64,000 nt of DNA from Acetatifactor muris (lineage in GTDB: Bacteria > Bacillota > Clostridia > Lachnospirales > Lachnospiraceae): assembly GCF_024623325.1 (NCBI RefSeq), contig NZ_JANJZD010000002.1, positions 124,001 through 188,000 on the forward strand. Reading direction: 5' to 3'. The position numbers and the translations under genes are program-made. Below, piece after piece: positions 7,871-16,173 of the stretch (the stretch's first letter is position 1; every line of letters begins with the position of its first letter). The notes under the pieces were generated by a model that ran no database searches, was not told where the DNA came from, and was given only the letters and a program-made list of their open reading frames with translations.

Positions 7871-9544
7871 TCAGACTTCCATAATAATCGGCAATATCAT
7901 AGGACGTCTCTTTGTCTTCTTCCAGACATAATCACTGAGTGTATCCTTTGTAGTATTCTTCAGCTTGCCCCAGTCCGTAATTCCTCTGTCCAGGCACCGC
8001 TGAAGCGCCTCATCCACCGTCTGTCGGGCTTCCTCTATCAGCTCGTCGGACTCCCGCACATATACAAAGCCTCTTGATACAATGTCGGGCCCGGCTACCA
8101 GCCGGCCTTCCACTCTGTCCAGACTCATAACCACCACCATAATGCCGTCCTCCGCCAGATGCTGCCGGTCACGAAGCACTACATTTCCAACGTCGCCCAC
8201 ACCAAGTCCGTCAACCAGAATCGCACCTACCGGAACTCTCCCGGTTACCCCGGCGCTCTCTTTCCGCAGCTCCAGCACGTCGCCGGAGGACAGAATAAAT
8301 ATATTGTCCTTCTCTATTCCGAGACTCTGGGCAATCTTCGCCTGCGCTTTCAGATGTTTGATTTCTCCATGCACGGGAACGGCATACTGGGGATGAATCA
8401 GCGAGTAAATCAGCTTGATTTCCTCCTGACAGGCATGTCCCGACACATGTGCATCCTGAAAGATGACATCCGCCCCTTTCCTGATAAGCTCATTGATAAT
8501 CTTCGTGACAGATTTCTCATTTCCCGGAATGGGATTGGAGGAAAAGATAACCGTATCTCCCGCACCAATGGTAATCTTCCGGTGCATGCCGCCGGCCATT
8601 CTGCTCAGCGCCGCCATACTTTCCCCCTGGCTGCCCGTGGTAATGATCACCTGCTTCTCCCTGGGGTAGTCCTTCATCTGCTCAATTTCAATCAGCGTGT
8701 TCTCCGGAATGCTGATACACTCCAGGTTTCTGGCCGTCTCTATGATGTTGACCATGCTCCGGCCTTCCACGCATACCTTGCGTCCAAATTTATACGCAGA
8801 ATTGATAATCTGCTGAACGCGGTCCACATTGGAAGCGAAAGTCGCCACGAAAATTCTTGTATTTTTATGCTCCTCGAACAGGGTGTCGAAAGTCGCACCC
8901 ACTGTTCTCTCCGAAGGTGTAAATCCAGTTCTCTCGGCATTGGTGGAATCACACATGAGCGCCAGCACACCCTTTTTCCCCAGTTCCGCAAAGCGCTGCA
9001 GGTCAATGGCATCTCCGAACACGGGAGTATAATCAACCTTAAAGTCACCTGTGTGTACCACAATGCCCGCCGGCGAGTAAATCGCCAGTGCCGCCGCATC
9101 CACTATACTGTGATTGGTCTTGATAAATTCCACACGAAACTGCCCAAGGTTAATAGACTGTCCAAATTTCACAACCTTCCTCTTGGTTCCCTTCGTCAGC
9201 TCATGTTCTTTCAACTTGTTCTCAATAATACCCATGGTAAGTCTTGTGGCATAGACCGGCGCATTTATCTCCCGAAGCACATAGGGAAGTGCACCGATAT
9301 GATCTTCATGTCCATGCGTAATCACGAACCCCTTCACCTTGTCAATATTGTCCTTCAAATAGGTCACATCCGGAATTACAAGGTCTATTCCCAGCATATC
9401 ATCCGCCGGAAACGAAAGTCCGCAGTCTACCACAACAATACTGTCCTCGTACTCGAAGGCAGTAATGTTCATCCCAATCTGCTCCAGCCCTCCCAAAGGG
9501 ATAACCTTCAGCCCGGAGCCAACCTTATTCTCTTTTTTCTTCAA
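7871..9544 (-). CDS. rnj: Ribonuclease J
   Basis: A 557-residue metallo-beta-lactamase/beta-CASP nuclease. The metal-binding motif HGHEDH is at residues 77-82, with IPLGGLEQIGMN before it and HTGDFKVDYTP after; ATFASNVDRVQQI and VSGHACQEE are beta-CASP motifs, and a C-terminal domain follows. RNase J processes and degrades mRNA and matures 16S rRNA by endonuclease and 5'-to-3' exonuclease activity. Length matches the family. It starts at ATG 9544 with a GGAGGAGATT-type site; the remains of a Fur-family gene abut it upstream, and an MltG-like gene follows 85 bases downstream. Confidence 0.95.
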   Translation of the reverse strand: MKKKENKVGSGLKVIPLGGLEQIGMNITAFEYEDSIVVVDCGLSFPADDMLGIDLVIPDVTYLKDNIDKVKGFVITHGHEDHIGALPYVLREINAPVYATRLTMGIIENKLKEHELTKGTKRKVVKFGQSINLGQFRVEFIKTNHSIVDAAALAIYSPAGIVVHTGDFKVDYTPVFGDAIDLQRFAELGKKGVLALMCDSTNAERTGFTPSERTVGATFDTLFEEHKNTRIFVATFASNVDRVQQIINSAYKFGRKVCVEGRSMVNIIETARNLECISIPENTLIEIEQMKDYPREKQVIITTGSQGESMAALSRMAGGMHRKITIGAGDTVIFSSNPIPGNEKSVTKIINELIRKGADVIFQDAHVSGHACQEEIKLIYSLIHPQYAVPVHGEIKHLKAQAKIAQSLGIEKDNIFILSSGDVLELRKESAGVTGRVPVGAILVDGLGVGDVGNVVLRDRQHLAEDGIMVVVMSLDRVEGRLVAGPDIVSRGFVYVRESDELIEEARQTVDEALQRCLDRGITDWGKLKNTTKDTLSDYVWKKTKRRPMILPIIMEV

Positions 9545-9546
9545 TC

Positions 9547-9860
9547 AAATCTCCTCCATATTCTACATAACAGCCAGGGGAAGTCTGACCTCATGATTCA
9601 CAACACAGAATCCGGCAGCAACGACAATTTCCCTTCCAGCCCCTCCGGCAGATCATCCTGAACAGAAATCGCCCTGTCGCATCTGATACAAATTAAATGA
9701 TGATGACGGTACTTAAGTCCGCCTTCCAGAGCATTCCCCGTCTCCCCGGCCTGCAAAACCATCATCAGAATTAATTTTTGTCAATCAGCTGCAGTTCCCC
9801 TGCCAATAATATTTCACGCAATCCAATTATTCGAAGCAGCTCAGAACGCTCACCGAACCG
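9547..9860 (-). pseudogene. Decayed Fur-family regulator
   Basis: Reading the minus strand in changing frames gives consecutive Fur-family pieces: ILLAGELQLIDK, then INSDDGF, then ALEGGLKYRHHHLICIRCDR with AISVQDDLPE, then VAAGFCVVNHEV, then LCRIWRR. These match, in order, the wing, the HHHLIC metal-binding stretch, the GFxVxNHEV strand and the YC..C tail of Fur/PerR proteins, but each step needs a frame change and stops interrupt it (a TAA after LIDKN and a TGA after DSVL). The DNA-recognition helix region is not recognisable. The remains fill the gap between the DUF1292 gene and rnj exactly. Boundaries are approximate. Confidence 0.7.
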
Positions 9861-10124
9861 TCACGAAAATTCAACATCATCCAACATACTCTCAAATACA
9901 CCTGCCACCGCGGCAAGTTCCTCTTCATCCTCCACAGGCATATAAACCCCTTCTGTCTCTCCGTCCGCAGACAGATCCTTCAGAATCATCGCCTCTCCGT
10001 CTCCATCCTCGCAGTCAGCAACCAGAATATAATTCGCTCCACCGATTCTGGTCTGCTCCAGCACATAAAAACTCTGCTCTTCTTCCCCTTCGAGACTGAA
10101 TGTAATCTTTTCTGTCTTTGTCAT
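9861..10124 (-). CDS. DUF1292 domain protein
   Basis: An 87-residue acidic protein: a beta-rich DUF1292 core (KITFSLEGEEEQSFYVLEQT, GANYILVADCED, AMILKDLS) and an acidic C-terminal helix. The family (B. subtilis YrzB) has no established biochemical role; it is almost always encoded just after ruvX, as here. I chose ATG 10124, with GGAG eight bases upstream, over an upstream ATG at 10166. Confidence 0.85.
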   Translation of the reverse strand: MTKTEKITFSLEGEEEQSFYVLEQTRIGGANYILVADCEDGDGEAMILKDLSADGETEGVYMPVEDEEELAAVAGVFESMLDDVEFS

Positions 10125-10208
10125 ATTCTGCTCTCCGTTTCCCGGGTTTGCCCTGACTGTTCTCATATACAGACTGCCGCCTTCCCCGGTTATCCGCGTT
10201 CCTGTGCC

Positions 10209-10655
10209 TCACTCCTGAGACCTCTGAGCTTCCTGCATGCTGCGTCTGTCCAGATATCCCTGCAGGATCATGGCCGCTGCTATTTTATCCACATATTCCT
10301 TTCGGTTCTCCCTGCGAATCCCCGCTTCTATCATAAGTCTGTCGGCGGCAACGGTAGTCAGACGCTCGTCCCATAAGACAACAGGCAGACCGGTTCTCCG
10401 CTCCAGCTTTTCCTTGAATTCCTGTGTCAGCTCCGCACGAATCCCCTCCGACGCATTCATATGCTTCGGAAGACCCAAAACGATTTCTTCTACTTCGTAT
10501 TCCTCAATCAGTTCTTCAATCCGCGCAAGTGTCCTGCGCAGCTTATTCTCTTCCGCACGGCGGATGATTTCCAGACCCTGTGCCGTTATAAGCAGGCTGT
10601 CGCTGACAGCCACACCCACCGTTTTGGAACCAAAATCAAGACCCATAATCCGCAT
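10209..10655 (-). CDS. ruvX: Holliday junction resolvase RuvX/YqgF
   Basis: A 148-residue RNase H-fold protein opening [19 protein letters not shown], with [11 protein letters not shown] and [12 protein letters not shown] further on. The Asp of GLDFGS, the Glu of WDERLTT and a C-terminal Asp (EYVDKIAA) are the expected acidic metal ligands. The family is linked to resolution of recombination intermediates and to 16S rRNA 5' maturation. ATG 10655 has a GGGAGG site at 6 bases; a longer frame would overlap ireB. It is part of the ireB-ruvX-DUF1292 run. Confidence 0.93.
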   Translation of the reverse strand: MRIMGLDFGSKTVGVAVSDSLLITAQGLEIIRRAEENKLRRTLARIEELIEEYEVEEIVLGLPKHMNASEGIRAELTQEFKEKLERRTGLPVVLWDERLTTVAADRLMIEAGIRRENRKEYVDKIAAAMILQGYLDRRSMQEAQRSQE

Positions 10656-10692
10656 AGAGTCCTCCCTTTGTCCCCTCTCTGTTCTCCAACAG

Positions 10693-10956
10693 CTATTCCC
10701 ATTTGTTGGCATGAATGTACTCTGTCAGCAGCTCCTCCACCAGTTCGTCCCGCTCTACTCTCATAATCAGGCTTCTTGCGTTCCTGTGGCTGGTAATATA
10801 GGTGGGATCGCCGCTCATAATGTATCCTACAATCTGATTCACCGGATTGTAACCCTTTTCCGTCAATGCTTCATACACAGCAGCCAGTACCGTCCTTGCC
10901 TCGATTACCGGCTCCGAATCTACCTTGAAGTATTGTGTATTCCCCAAATCCTGCAT
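10693..10956 (-). CDS. ireB: IreB family regulatory phosphoprotein (UPF0297)
   Basis: An 87-residue protein with the family segments [20 protein letters not shown] and [17 protein letters not shown]. In Enterococcus, IreB is phosphorylated by the PASTA kinase IreK and restrains cephalosporin resistance. It is the first gene of the ireB-ruvX-DUF1292 run, downstream of a clear promoter (11037-11065) and a GC-rich hairpin in its leader. Confidence 0.93.
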   Translation of the reverse strand: MQDLGNTQYFKVDSEPVIEARTVLAAVYEALTEKGYNPVNQIVGYIMSGDPTYITSHRNARSLIMRVERDELVEELLTEYIHANKWE

Positions 10957-10981
10957 ACCCGTCCTCCATGTTGCCCAAAGC

Positions 10982-11017
10982 GTCTGCTGCCGGCAATTCC
11001 CCCGGCCGGCGGCAGAC
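10982..11017. repeat. GC-rich inverted repeat in ireB leader
   Basis: Arms GTCTGCTGCCGG and CCGGCGGCAGAC (12 bp with one wobble) around a 12-base loop. No T-run follows on the minus strand, so it is not a standard terminator there. It lies between the ireB promoter and start codon and could be a 5' stabiliser, or end mtaB transcription weakly. Confidence 0.5.
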
Positions 11018-11036
11018 AGTTATTATGCTACTTTAC

Positions 11037-11065
11037 AATATACCTCATTCATTTGGAAAATTCAA
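11037..11065 (-). promoter_or_regulatory. Promoter of ireB-ruvX operon
   Basis: On the minus strand TTGAAT, 17-base spacer, TATATT: a near-consensus sigma-A promoter about 80 bases upstream of the ireB start. Confidence 0.6.
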
Positions 11066-11087
11066 GTGTCGCGGCAAAGGTTAAATT

Positions 11088-12434
11088 TTATACCAGAATT
11101 TCATCTGTCAGAAATTTTTTCACAGGTATTTTCACCACAGTGTTGAGTACCGGCAGAGCGGAAGAGGTCTTCTCCGTTATATCCACGGCTGCCTTTACAT
11201 AATCCTTTGTATGTCCCACAAGATAAACACGTCCGTCTATCTCCCTTTCTTCTTCCAGAAGTACCTCTGCATCCCGCCCTATGTATCCACTGCGGAACTG
11301 CACCGACTGCCTTGCCGTCAGTTCCAGCAATTCCTTACTTCGGGATACTTTCACCTGCTCCGGAACCTGGTTCGGCATGATCGCCGCGGCAGTTCCCGCC
11401 CGCCGGGAATACTTGAATACATGTATCTCATAAAAGCATACTTTCTCCAGGAATTCCCTGGTCTGTCGAAATTCTTCCTCTGTCTCCCCCGGAAAGCCGG
11501 TAATGACATCGGTTGTGACAGCGGGATTCGCAAAATACCTGCGCAGGATTTCCACACTGTTATAGTATTCCCCTGCAGTATAATGTCTATTCATCCGTTT
11601 TAAGGTATTATCGCATCCGCTTTGAAGCGACAGATGAAAATGCGGGCAGAGCTTCGGCATGGCCGCCATTCTCTCCGCCGTTTCCGATGTGATGATTCTG
11701 GGTTCCAGAGAGCCCAGCCGAATTCGTTCCACCCCCGGAATCTCGTGAAGCTTCTCTGTCAGGTCCAGCAGACAGCTGCTGCCGTTATAGCCGGCGTCGC
11801 CCTCAAAATCAATTCCATAAGAACTGAGATGAATACCCGTAAGCACTACCTCCCGATAACCGGCCTCCGTCATTCCCCGCACTTCCCGGAGAACATCCTC
11901 CGCCCGGCGGCTCCGCACCCTTCCTCTCGCATAAGGAATTGCACAGTAGGAGCAAAACTGATTGCAGCCGTCCTGAACCTTAATGTAGGCTCTGGTATGT
12001 TCCGAAGTCCTGCGCAGCTGCATTTCCTCATACTCCCGAATATTGCCTATCTCCGGAACCGTTCTGCCCTGCAGTGTTTTATCCTGCCTGTCCGCCAGAA
12101 AAGTCTCCAGAATCTCCACAATATCTTTTTTGTGGTTATTTCCGATGGCCAGATCAATGCTTTCGTCCTTTTCCACCGCTTCCCGGCCTGTCTGTACATA
12201 ACATCCAACCGCCACCACAACGGCGTCCGGGTTCAGCTGCTTTGCTCTGTGAAGAATCTGCCTGCTTTTTCTGTCTGCAATATTGGTAACGGTACATGTA
12301 TTTACAATATAGATATCGGCCTGCCTGTCAAATGGCACAATGCGATATCCCTTTTCTTCCAGCATTTGCCGCATTCCGTCTGTTTCATAAGAATTTACCT
12401 TACAGCCCAGGTTATACAATGCCACATTTTTCAT
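11088..12434 (-). CDS. mtaB: tRNA (t6A37) methylthiotransferase MtaB
   Basis: A 448-residue methylthiotransferase that turns t6A37 of tRNA into ms2t6A. Three N-terminal cluster cysteines are C11 (LGCKVNSYETDG), C47 (VNTCTVT) and C78 (VGCYVQTG). The radical-SAM triad is C157, C161, C164 in DGCNQFCSYCAIPYARG. A TRAM-like RNA-binding tail follows. The N-terminal LGCKVNSYE pattern and length place it with MtaB rather than MiaB or RimO. It starts at ATG 12434 and is divergent from the HPr-like gene. Confidence 0.93.
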   Translation of the reverse strand: MKNVALYNLGCKVNSYETDGMRQMLEEKGYRIVPFDRQADIYIVNTCTVTNIADRKSRQILHRAKQLNPDAVVVAVGCYVQTGREAVEKDESIDLAIGNNHKKDIVEILETFLADRQDKTLQGRTVPEIGNIREYEEMQLRRTSEHTRAYIKVQDGCNQFCSYCAIPYARGRVRSRRAEDVLREVRGMTEAGYREVVLTGIHLSSYGIDFEGDAGYNGSSCLLDLTEKLHEIPGVERIRLGSLEPRIITSETAERMAAMPKLCPHFHLSLQSGCDNTLKRMNRHYTAGEYYNSVEILRRYFANPAVTTDVITGFPGETEEEFRQTREFLEKVCFYEIHVFKYSRRAGTAAAIMPNQVPEQVKVSRSKELLELTARQSVQFRSGYIGRDAEVLLEEEREIDGRVYLVGHTKDYVKAAVDITEKTSSALPVLNTVVKIPVKKFLTDEILV

Positions 12435-12468
12435 TCCTGTTCCCCACTATTTTTGTACTGTTTTCGCC

Positions 12469-12497
12469 TTGACTTTTGCCTGCTCAGCCATTAATAT
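12469..12497 (+). promoter_or_regulatory. Promoter of HPr-like gene
   Basis: TTGACT, 17-base spacer, TAATAT, ending about 40 bases before the start codon, which has a strong AAGGAGG site. Confidence 0.5.
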
Positions 12498-12538
12498 GTA
12501 GACGGAAGGTATAAGTAATTTATAAGGAGGTAAACCCA

Positions 12539-12772
12539 ATGAAGACAGTACAGATTTTTTTAAACTCTATCGACAAAGTAAAATCTTTCGTTAACGACAT
12601 TTCCAAATTTGATTACGATTTTGACCTGGTATCCGGCAGATATGTCGTGGATGCAAAATCCATTATGGGCATCTTCAGTCTGGACCTGTCCAAACCGATT
12701 GATCTGAATATTCATACAGAAGAGGGCGCCGACGAAGTACTGGAGTTTTTAAAACCCTACATAGTAGGGTAA
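12539..12772 (+). CDS. HPr-family protein without the phosphocarrier histidine (Crh-like)
   Basis: A 77-residue HPr fold. The segment VVDAKSIMGIFSLDL aligns with the HPr kinase site (KSIMGVMSLG), so the regulatory serine (Ser46 in HPr) is present as S41. The active-site loop that carries His15 in HPr (GIHARP) is replaced by SIDKVKSF, with no histidine, so it cannot relay PTS phosphate. That is the pattern of B. subtilis Crh, a CcpA co-regulator and metabolic signalling protein. It is a one-gene unit with its own promoter, strong ribosome site and terminator. A CcpA-linked role is inference; many clostridial proteins of this kind are uncharacterised. Confidence 0.8.
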   Translation: MKTVQIFLNSIDKVKSFVNDISKFDYDFDLVSGRYVVDAKSIMGIFSLDLSKPIDLNIHTEEGADEVLEFLKPYIVG

Positions 12773-12793
12773 ATCCCCAAAAATTAGAACGGG

Positions 12794-12824
12794 AAAGACA
12801 TCGCTTATCCGCGATGTCTTTTTT
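12794..12824 (+). terminator. Rho-independent terminator of HPr-like gene
   Basis: Stem AAAGACATCGC with its perfect complement, 6-base loop, and a run of six T. The T-run overlaps the stop codon of convergent thiI, and the hairpin could also stop thiI transcripts. Confidence 0.9.
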
Positions 12825-14001
12825 ATTCCACAACAATCAGTTCCTTCGTCTCCAGCGCGGTTTTCACCAGTTCTTCAATCCCGTCATCCAGATTGTGCTC
12901 ATGGCGCCGTATAATATTGACGTTGGGTTTTGTCACCGGATGTTTTGCCACAAATATGGTACAGCAGTCCTCATAAGGCAGAATGGAAGTCTCAAAAGTA
13001 CCGATCTTCTGAGCCGCCTCTACAATTTCCTGCTTGTCAAATCCGATCAGAGGACGATATACCGGCAGTTCGCATACCTCGTTGGTGGCAATGAGTGAAT
13101 TCAGCGTCTGGGAAGCTACCTGTCCGATGCTTTCCCCTGTAATCAGACCCAGACAGCCTGTCTCCCCGGCAATGTGTTCCGCAATCCTCATCATATAGCG
13201 ACGCATGATAATGGTCAGCTCCTCGTGCGGACACTTCTCATGAATATACAATTGAATATCCGTGAAATTGATTACATGAAGCCAGATCGGTCCCGCATAT
13301 CTCGACACAATTCTGGCCAAATCCACTACTTTCTGCTTCGCGCGTTCACTGGTGTAAGGAGGGGCATGAAAATATACCGCGTCTATTTTCACGCCTCTCT
13401 TCGCTATCATATATCCAGCCACCGGCGAATCAATGCCGCCGGACAGAAGCAGCATAGCCTTGCCTCCCGTACCCACCGGCATCCCTCCGGGACCTGGAAT
13501 GATCTCCGAATACAGATAAATTTTCTCCCGAATCTCGACACACAGCAAAATGTCCGGCTCATGGACATCCACTGACATCTCCGGATAGGCATTTAAAATC
13601 GCTTCTCCCAGATCCGCATTGATTTCCATGGACTCCTTCGGATAATCCTTGCGGGCACGCCTTGCATGCACCTTGAAAGTCCTGTTTCTATCCGGATAGA
13701 CATCGGCAATATACCTGACAACCGTGTCACATAACTTTTCAAATCCTTCATCCTCAACGTATATCACAGGGCAAATGCCGGAGATGCCGAATACATTTTT
13801 GAGACAATCCACCGTCTCGTCATAGTCAAATTCTCCCTGACAATCCACATATATCCGGCCCTGGGACTTATGAATCAGAAATTTTCCCTCGCATTTTTTC
13901 AGGGCATATTTCATCTGATGCATCAGCGCGTCTTCAAACAGGTGACGATTTTTTCCCTTTATACCGATTTCGGCATATTTTATCAAAAAAGCGGTAAACA
14001 T
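12823..14001 (-). CDS. thiI: tRNA 4-thiouridine synthase ThiI
   Basis: A 392-residue protein with an N-terminal ferredoxin-like/THUMP region and a C-terminal adenylating domain whose PP-loop is MLLLSGGIDSPVAGYM. It activates uridine 8 of tRNA for sulfur insertion. As in other Gram-positive ThiI proteins the C-terminal rhodanese domain of E. coli ThiI is absent, so sulfur must come directly from a dedicated desulfurase; the next gene upstream (55-base gap) encodes one. Confidence 0.94.
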   Translation of the reverse strand: MFTAFLIKYAEIGIKGKNRHLFEDALMHQMKYALKKCEGKFLIHKSQGRIYVDCQGEFDYDETVDCLKNVFGISGICPVIYVEDEGFEKLCDTVVRYIADVYPDRNRTFKVHARRARKDYPKESMEINADLGEAILNAYPEMSVDVHEPDILLCVEIREKIYLYSEIIPGPGGMPVGTGGKAMLLLSGGIDSPVAGYMIAKRGVKIDAVYFHAPPYTSERAKQKVVDLARIVSRYAGPIWLHVINFTDIQLYIHEKCPHEELTIIMRRYMMRIAEHIAGETGCLGLITGESIGQVASQTLNSLIATNEVCELPVYRPLIGFDKQEIVEAAQKIGTFETSILPYEDCCTIFVAKHPVTKPNVNIIRRHEHNLDDGIEELVKTALETKELIVVE

Positions 14002-14056
14002 AAATCATCCTTTCCCGTTAAGATCCGGCTGGATACCGGATTTTAACTTCCCGCCG

Positions 14057-15226
14057 CTATCTGCGGGTGTATTTTCTCAGCATAGGAATTTTACCATAGA
14101 TTACCCGTAATGTATAGTCCAATTCTTCCGGCGTGGTATATACAGAGAAACTGAACCTGATTGTGGACTCCAGCAGAGGCTTTTCAATGCCGATGGCCTT
14201 CAGCGTCACAGAGGGCTGTGGCTTGCGGGCGGCACAGGCGCTCCCTGCAGACACATAGATCCCTTCCTCTTCAAGCGCATGCAGCAATACCTCGCTGCGG
14301 ACACCGCTCACGGACGCGCTGACAATATGCGGAGCCGTCCCTCCGCCGTCCGGCCGGTCCGGAAGCAGGCCGTTTATCTTTATACCATCCATCTTCCTGA
14401 GTCCGTCCATGAAATAATGCTTGCACTGATACAGCCGCTTCACATCGTCGTCATAATGCTCGTACAGAAGCTCCGCCGCTTTCGTAAAGCCGGCAATCCC
14501 CGACACATTGTCCGTGCCGGAACGAAGGTTCATCTGCTGCCCTCCGCCGTAAATAATAGGCTGAATCTTCACCTTTTCTCCGATATACAGAAGACCCACA
14601 CCCTTTGGTCCGTGAATCTTATGTCCGCTGGCGGACAGCAGGTCAATCCCCATCTTCTTCGGATAGATTTTCGCCTTTCCGAATCCCTGTACTGCATCCA
14701 CATGAAAAAGCGTATTGGGATTTATCCTTTTGATCAGCGCCCCTGCCTCTGCAATGGGCTGCAGCGACCCGATTTCATTGTTGGTATGCATAATGGACAC
14801 CAGAATGGTATCCGGCGTCATGGCCCGCTGCAGATCATCCAGTACGATTCTGCCACAGGCATCCACCGGCAGATAAGTCACTCTGTAGCCCATGGATTCC
14901 AGATAACGCATGGTATTTAAAACGGCCGGATGCTCAATCGCAGTGGTTATCAGATGATTCCCCCGTCTCCGATTGGCAAGAGCGCATCCCGTAAGAGCCA
15001 TATTATCCGATTCCGTACCGCCCGAAGTGAAGAAGATTTCCTTCTCGTTCACCTTCAGCAGCCTGGAAAAGCTTCCCTTTGCCTGCCGGAGATATTGTTC
15101 TGCCTGAACACCCTTCAGATGCAGACTGGAAGGGTTACCGTAATCTTCACACATGATTTTTACCATCAATTCGGCCACCTCCGGAAATACCCTGGTAGTG
15201 GCGGAATTGTCCAAATATACTTCCAT
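14057..15226 (-). CDS. Cysteine desulfurase (NifS/IscS family; ThiI partner)
   Basis: A 389-residue PLP enzyme that removes sulfur from cysteine and carries it as a persulfide. It opens MEVYLDNSATTRVFPEV; the PLP lysine is K203 in SASGHKIHGPKGVG, and the persulfide cysteine lies in SAGSACAARKPQPS. Adjacent thiI suggests the NifZ-like role of supplying sulfur for 4-thiouridine. I chose ATG 15226 (GAGGAG eight bases upstream) over a longer frame starting at 15304. The 183-base gap upstream holds nothing I recognise. Confidence 0.92.
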   Translation of the reverse strand: MEVYLDNSATTRVFPEVAELMVKIMCEDYGNPSSLHLKGVQAEQYLRQAKGSFSRLLKVNEKEIFFTSGGTESDNMALTGCALANRRRGNHLITTAIEHPAVLNTMRYLESMGYRVTYLPVDACGRIVLDDLQRAMTPDTILVSIMHTNNEIGSLQPIAEAGALIKRINPNTLFHVDAVQGFGKAKIYPKKMGIDLLSASGHKIHGPKGVGLLYIGEKVKIQPIIYGGGQQMNLRSGTDNVSGIAGFTKAAELLYEHYDDDVKRLYQCKHYFMDGLRKMDGIKINGLLPDRPDGGGTAPHIVSASVSGVRSEVLLHALEEEGIYVSAGSACAARKPQPSVTLKAIGIEKPLLESTIRFSFSVYTTPEELDYTLRVIYGKIPMLRKYTRR

Positions 15227-15409
15227 GGTTCTCACTCCTCTATCATAATCAGCTGTAGTCTTCCGGCCGGTGGATTTCCCTGAATCACAGACCGGGTGAT
15301 ACAATCATGTAATATCATATGCACAGAGTGCTGTCCCCGTCCCTGCCTGGTGTACTGTCCGCTGCTTTCAGGCAGCAAATGCGCCTCTTCCCAAAGCCGC
15401 GCTGCCCCC

Positions 15410-16159
15410 CTACCGCATCTCAAGTACATACATCAGCCAGGAAAGCACTGTCATTCCCGCGGTCTCCGTTCTCAGAATGCGTTTCCCCAGCGTAATCGGT
15501 TCCAGCCCGTTCTCAAGCGCCAAAGCAATCTCCTCCTCCGCGAAACCGCCCTCCGGCCCGATGAAAACCGCCACATCCTGTTCCGGCTTTATCTCTTCAA
15601 GCAGTCTTCTGGTTTTGGATATATCCTGCGCCAGCTCATAGGGAATCAGTCTCACGTCCATCTCCGATGCCATTTCAACAGCCCGTCCAAAGTCTGACAC
15701 TTCTGTCACCTCCGGCACCAGTCCGCGCCTGCTCTGCTTTGCCGCCGCCTCCGCAATCCCCTGCCAGCGCGCAGTTCTGGCCGTCGCCTTCTTATGATCA
15801 AGCTTTACAATGCAGCGGCTTGCCGCCACGGGAACAATGCGGAAGACGCCCAGCTCCACCGCCTTCTGTATGATCAATTCCATCTTGTCCGCTTTGGGAA
15901 GCCCCTGAAACAGGTGAATCCTGGCCGGCAGCTCCACCTTATCCTCCCTGATAAACCGAAGCTCGCCAAGTATCCTGTCCTCCTCCAGGGTCAGCACCGC
16001 ACAGCGATACTCTCTGCTGTCCTGTCCGTTGCTGACAGAAAATTCTTCTCCTGTGCGCATACGGAGGACGTTTTTGATATGATTTACATCCGCTCCCAAT
16101 ATTATGACACTTCTGTCACTCACATTGATCTGCTCTGGTGATACGAAAAAGTGATGCAT
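15410..16159 (-). CDS. rsmE: 16S rRNA (uracil1498-N3)-methyltransferase RsmE
   Basis: A 249-residue SPOUT methyltransferase opening MHHFFVSPEQI. The C-terminal knot motifs VAVFIGPEGGFAEEE and LGKRILRTETAG are diagnostic. It methylates U1498 of 16S rRNA. ATG 16159 has AGGAGG at 8 bases. It follows prmA by 14 bases, a pairing common in Firmicutes. Confidence 0.94.
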   Translation of the reverse strand: MHHFFVSPEQINVSDRSVIILGADVNHIKNVLRMRTGEEFSVSNGQDSREYRCAVLTLEEDRILGELRFIREDKVELPARIHLFQGLPKADKMELIIQKAVELGVFRIVPVAASRCIVKLDHKKATARTARWQGIAEAAAKQSRRGLVPEVTEVSDFGRAVEMASEMDVRLIPYELAQDISKTRRLLEEIKPEQDVAVFIGPEGGFAEEEIALALENGLEPITLGKRILRTETAGMTVLSWLMYVLEMR

Positions 16160-16173
16160 TCCGACCTCCTCTT

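Noticed and set aside
8159..9661. 500-codon plus-strand frame opposite rnj
   Set aside because: Antisense shadow of RNase J; the minus-strand protein has all catalytic motifs.
15227..15409. Small gene between rsmE and the cysteine desulfurase
   Set aside because: The frames there lack ribosome sites and any recognisable sequence.
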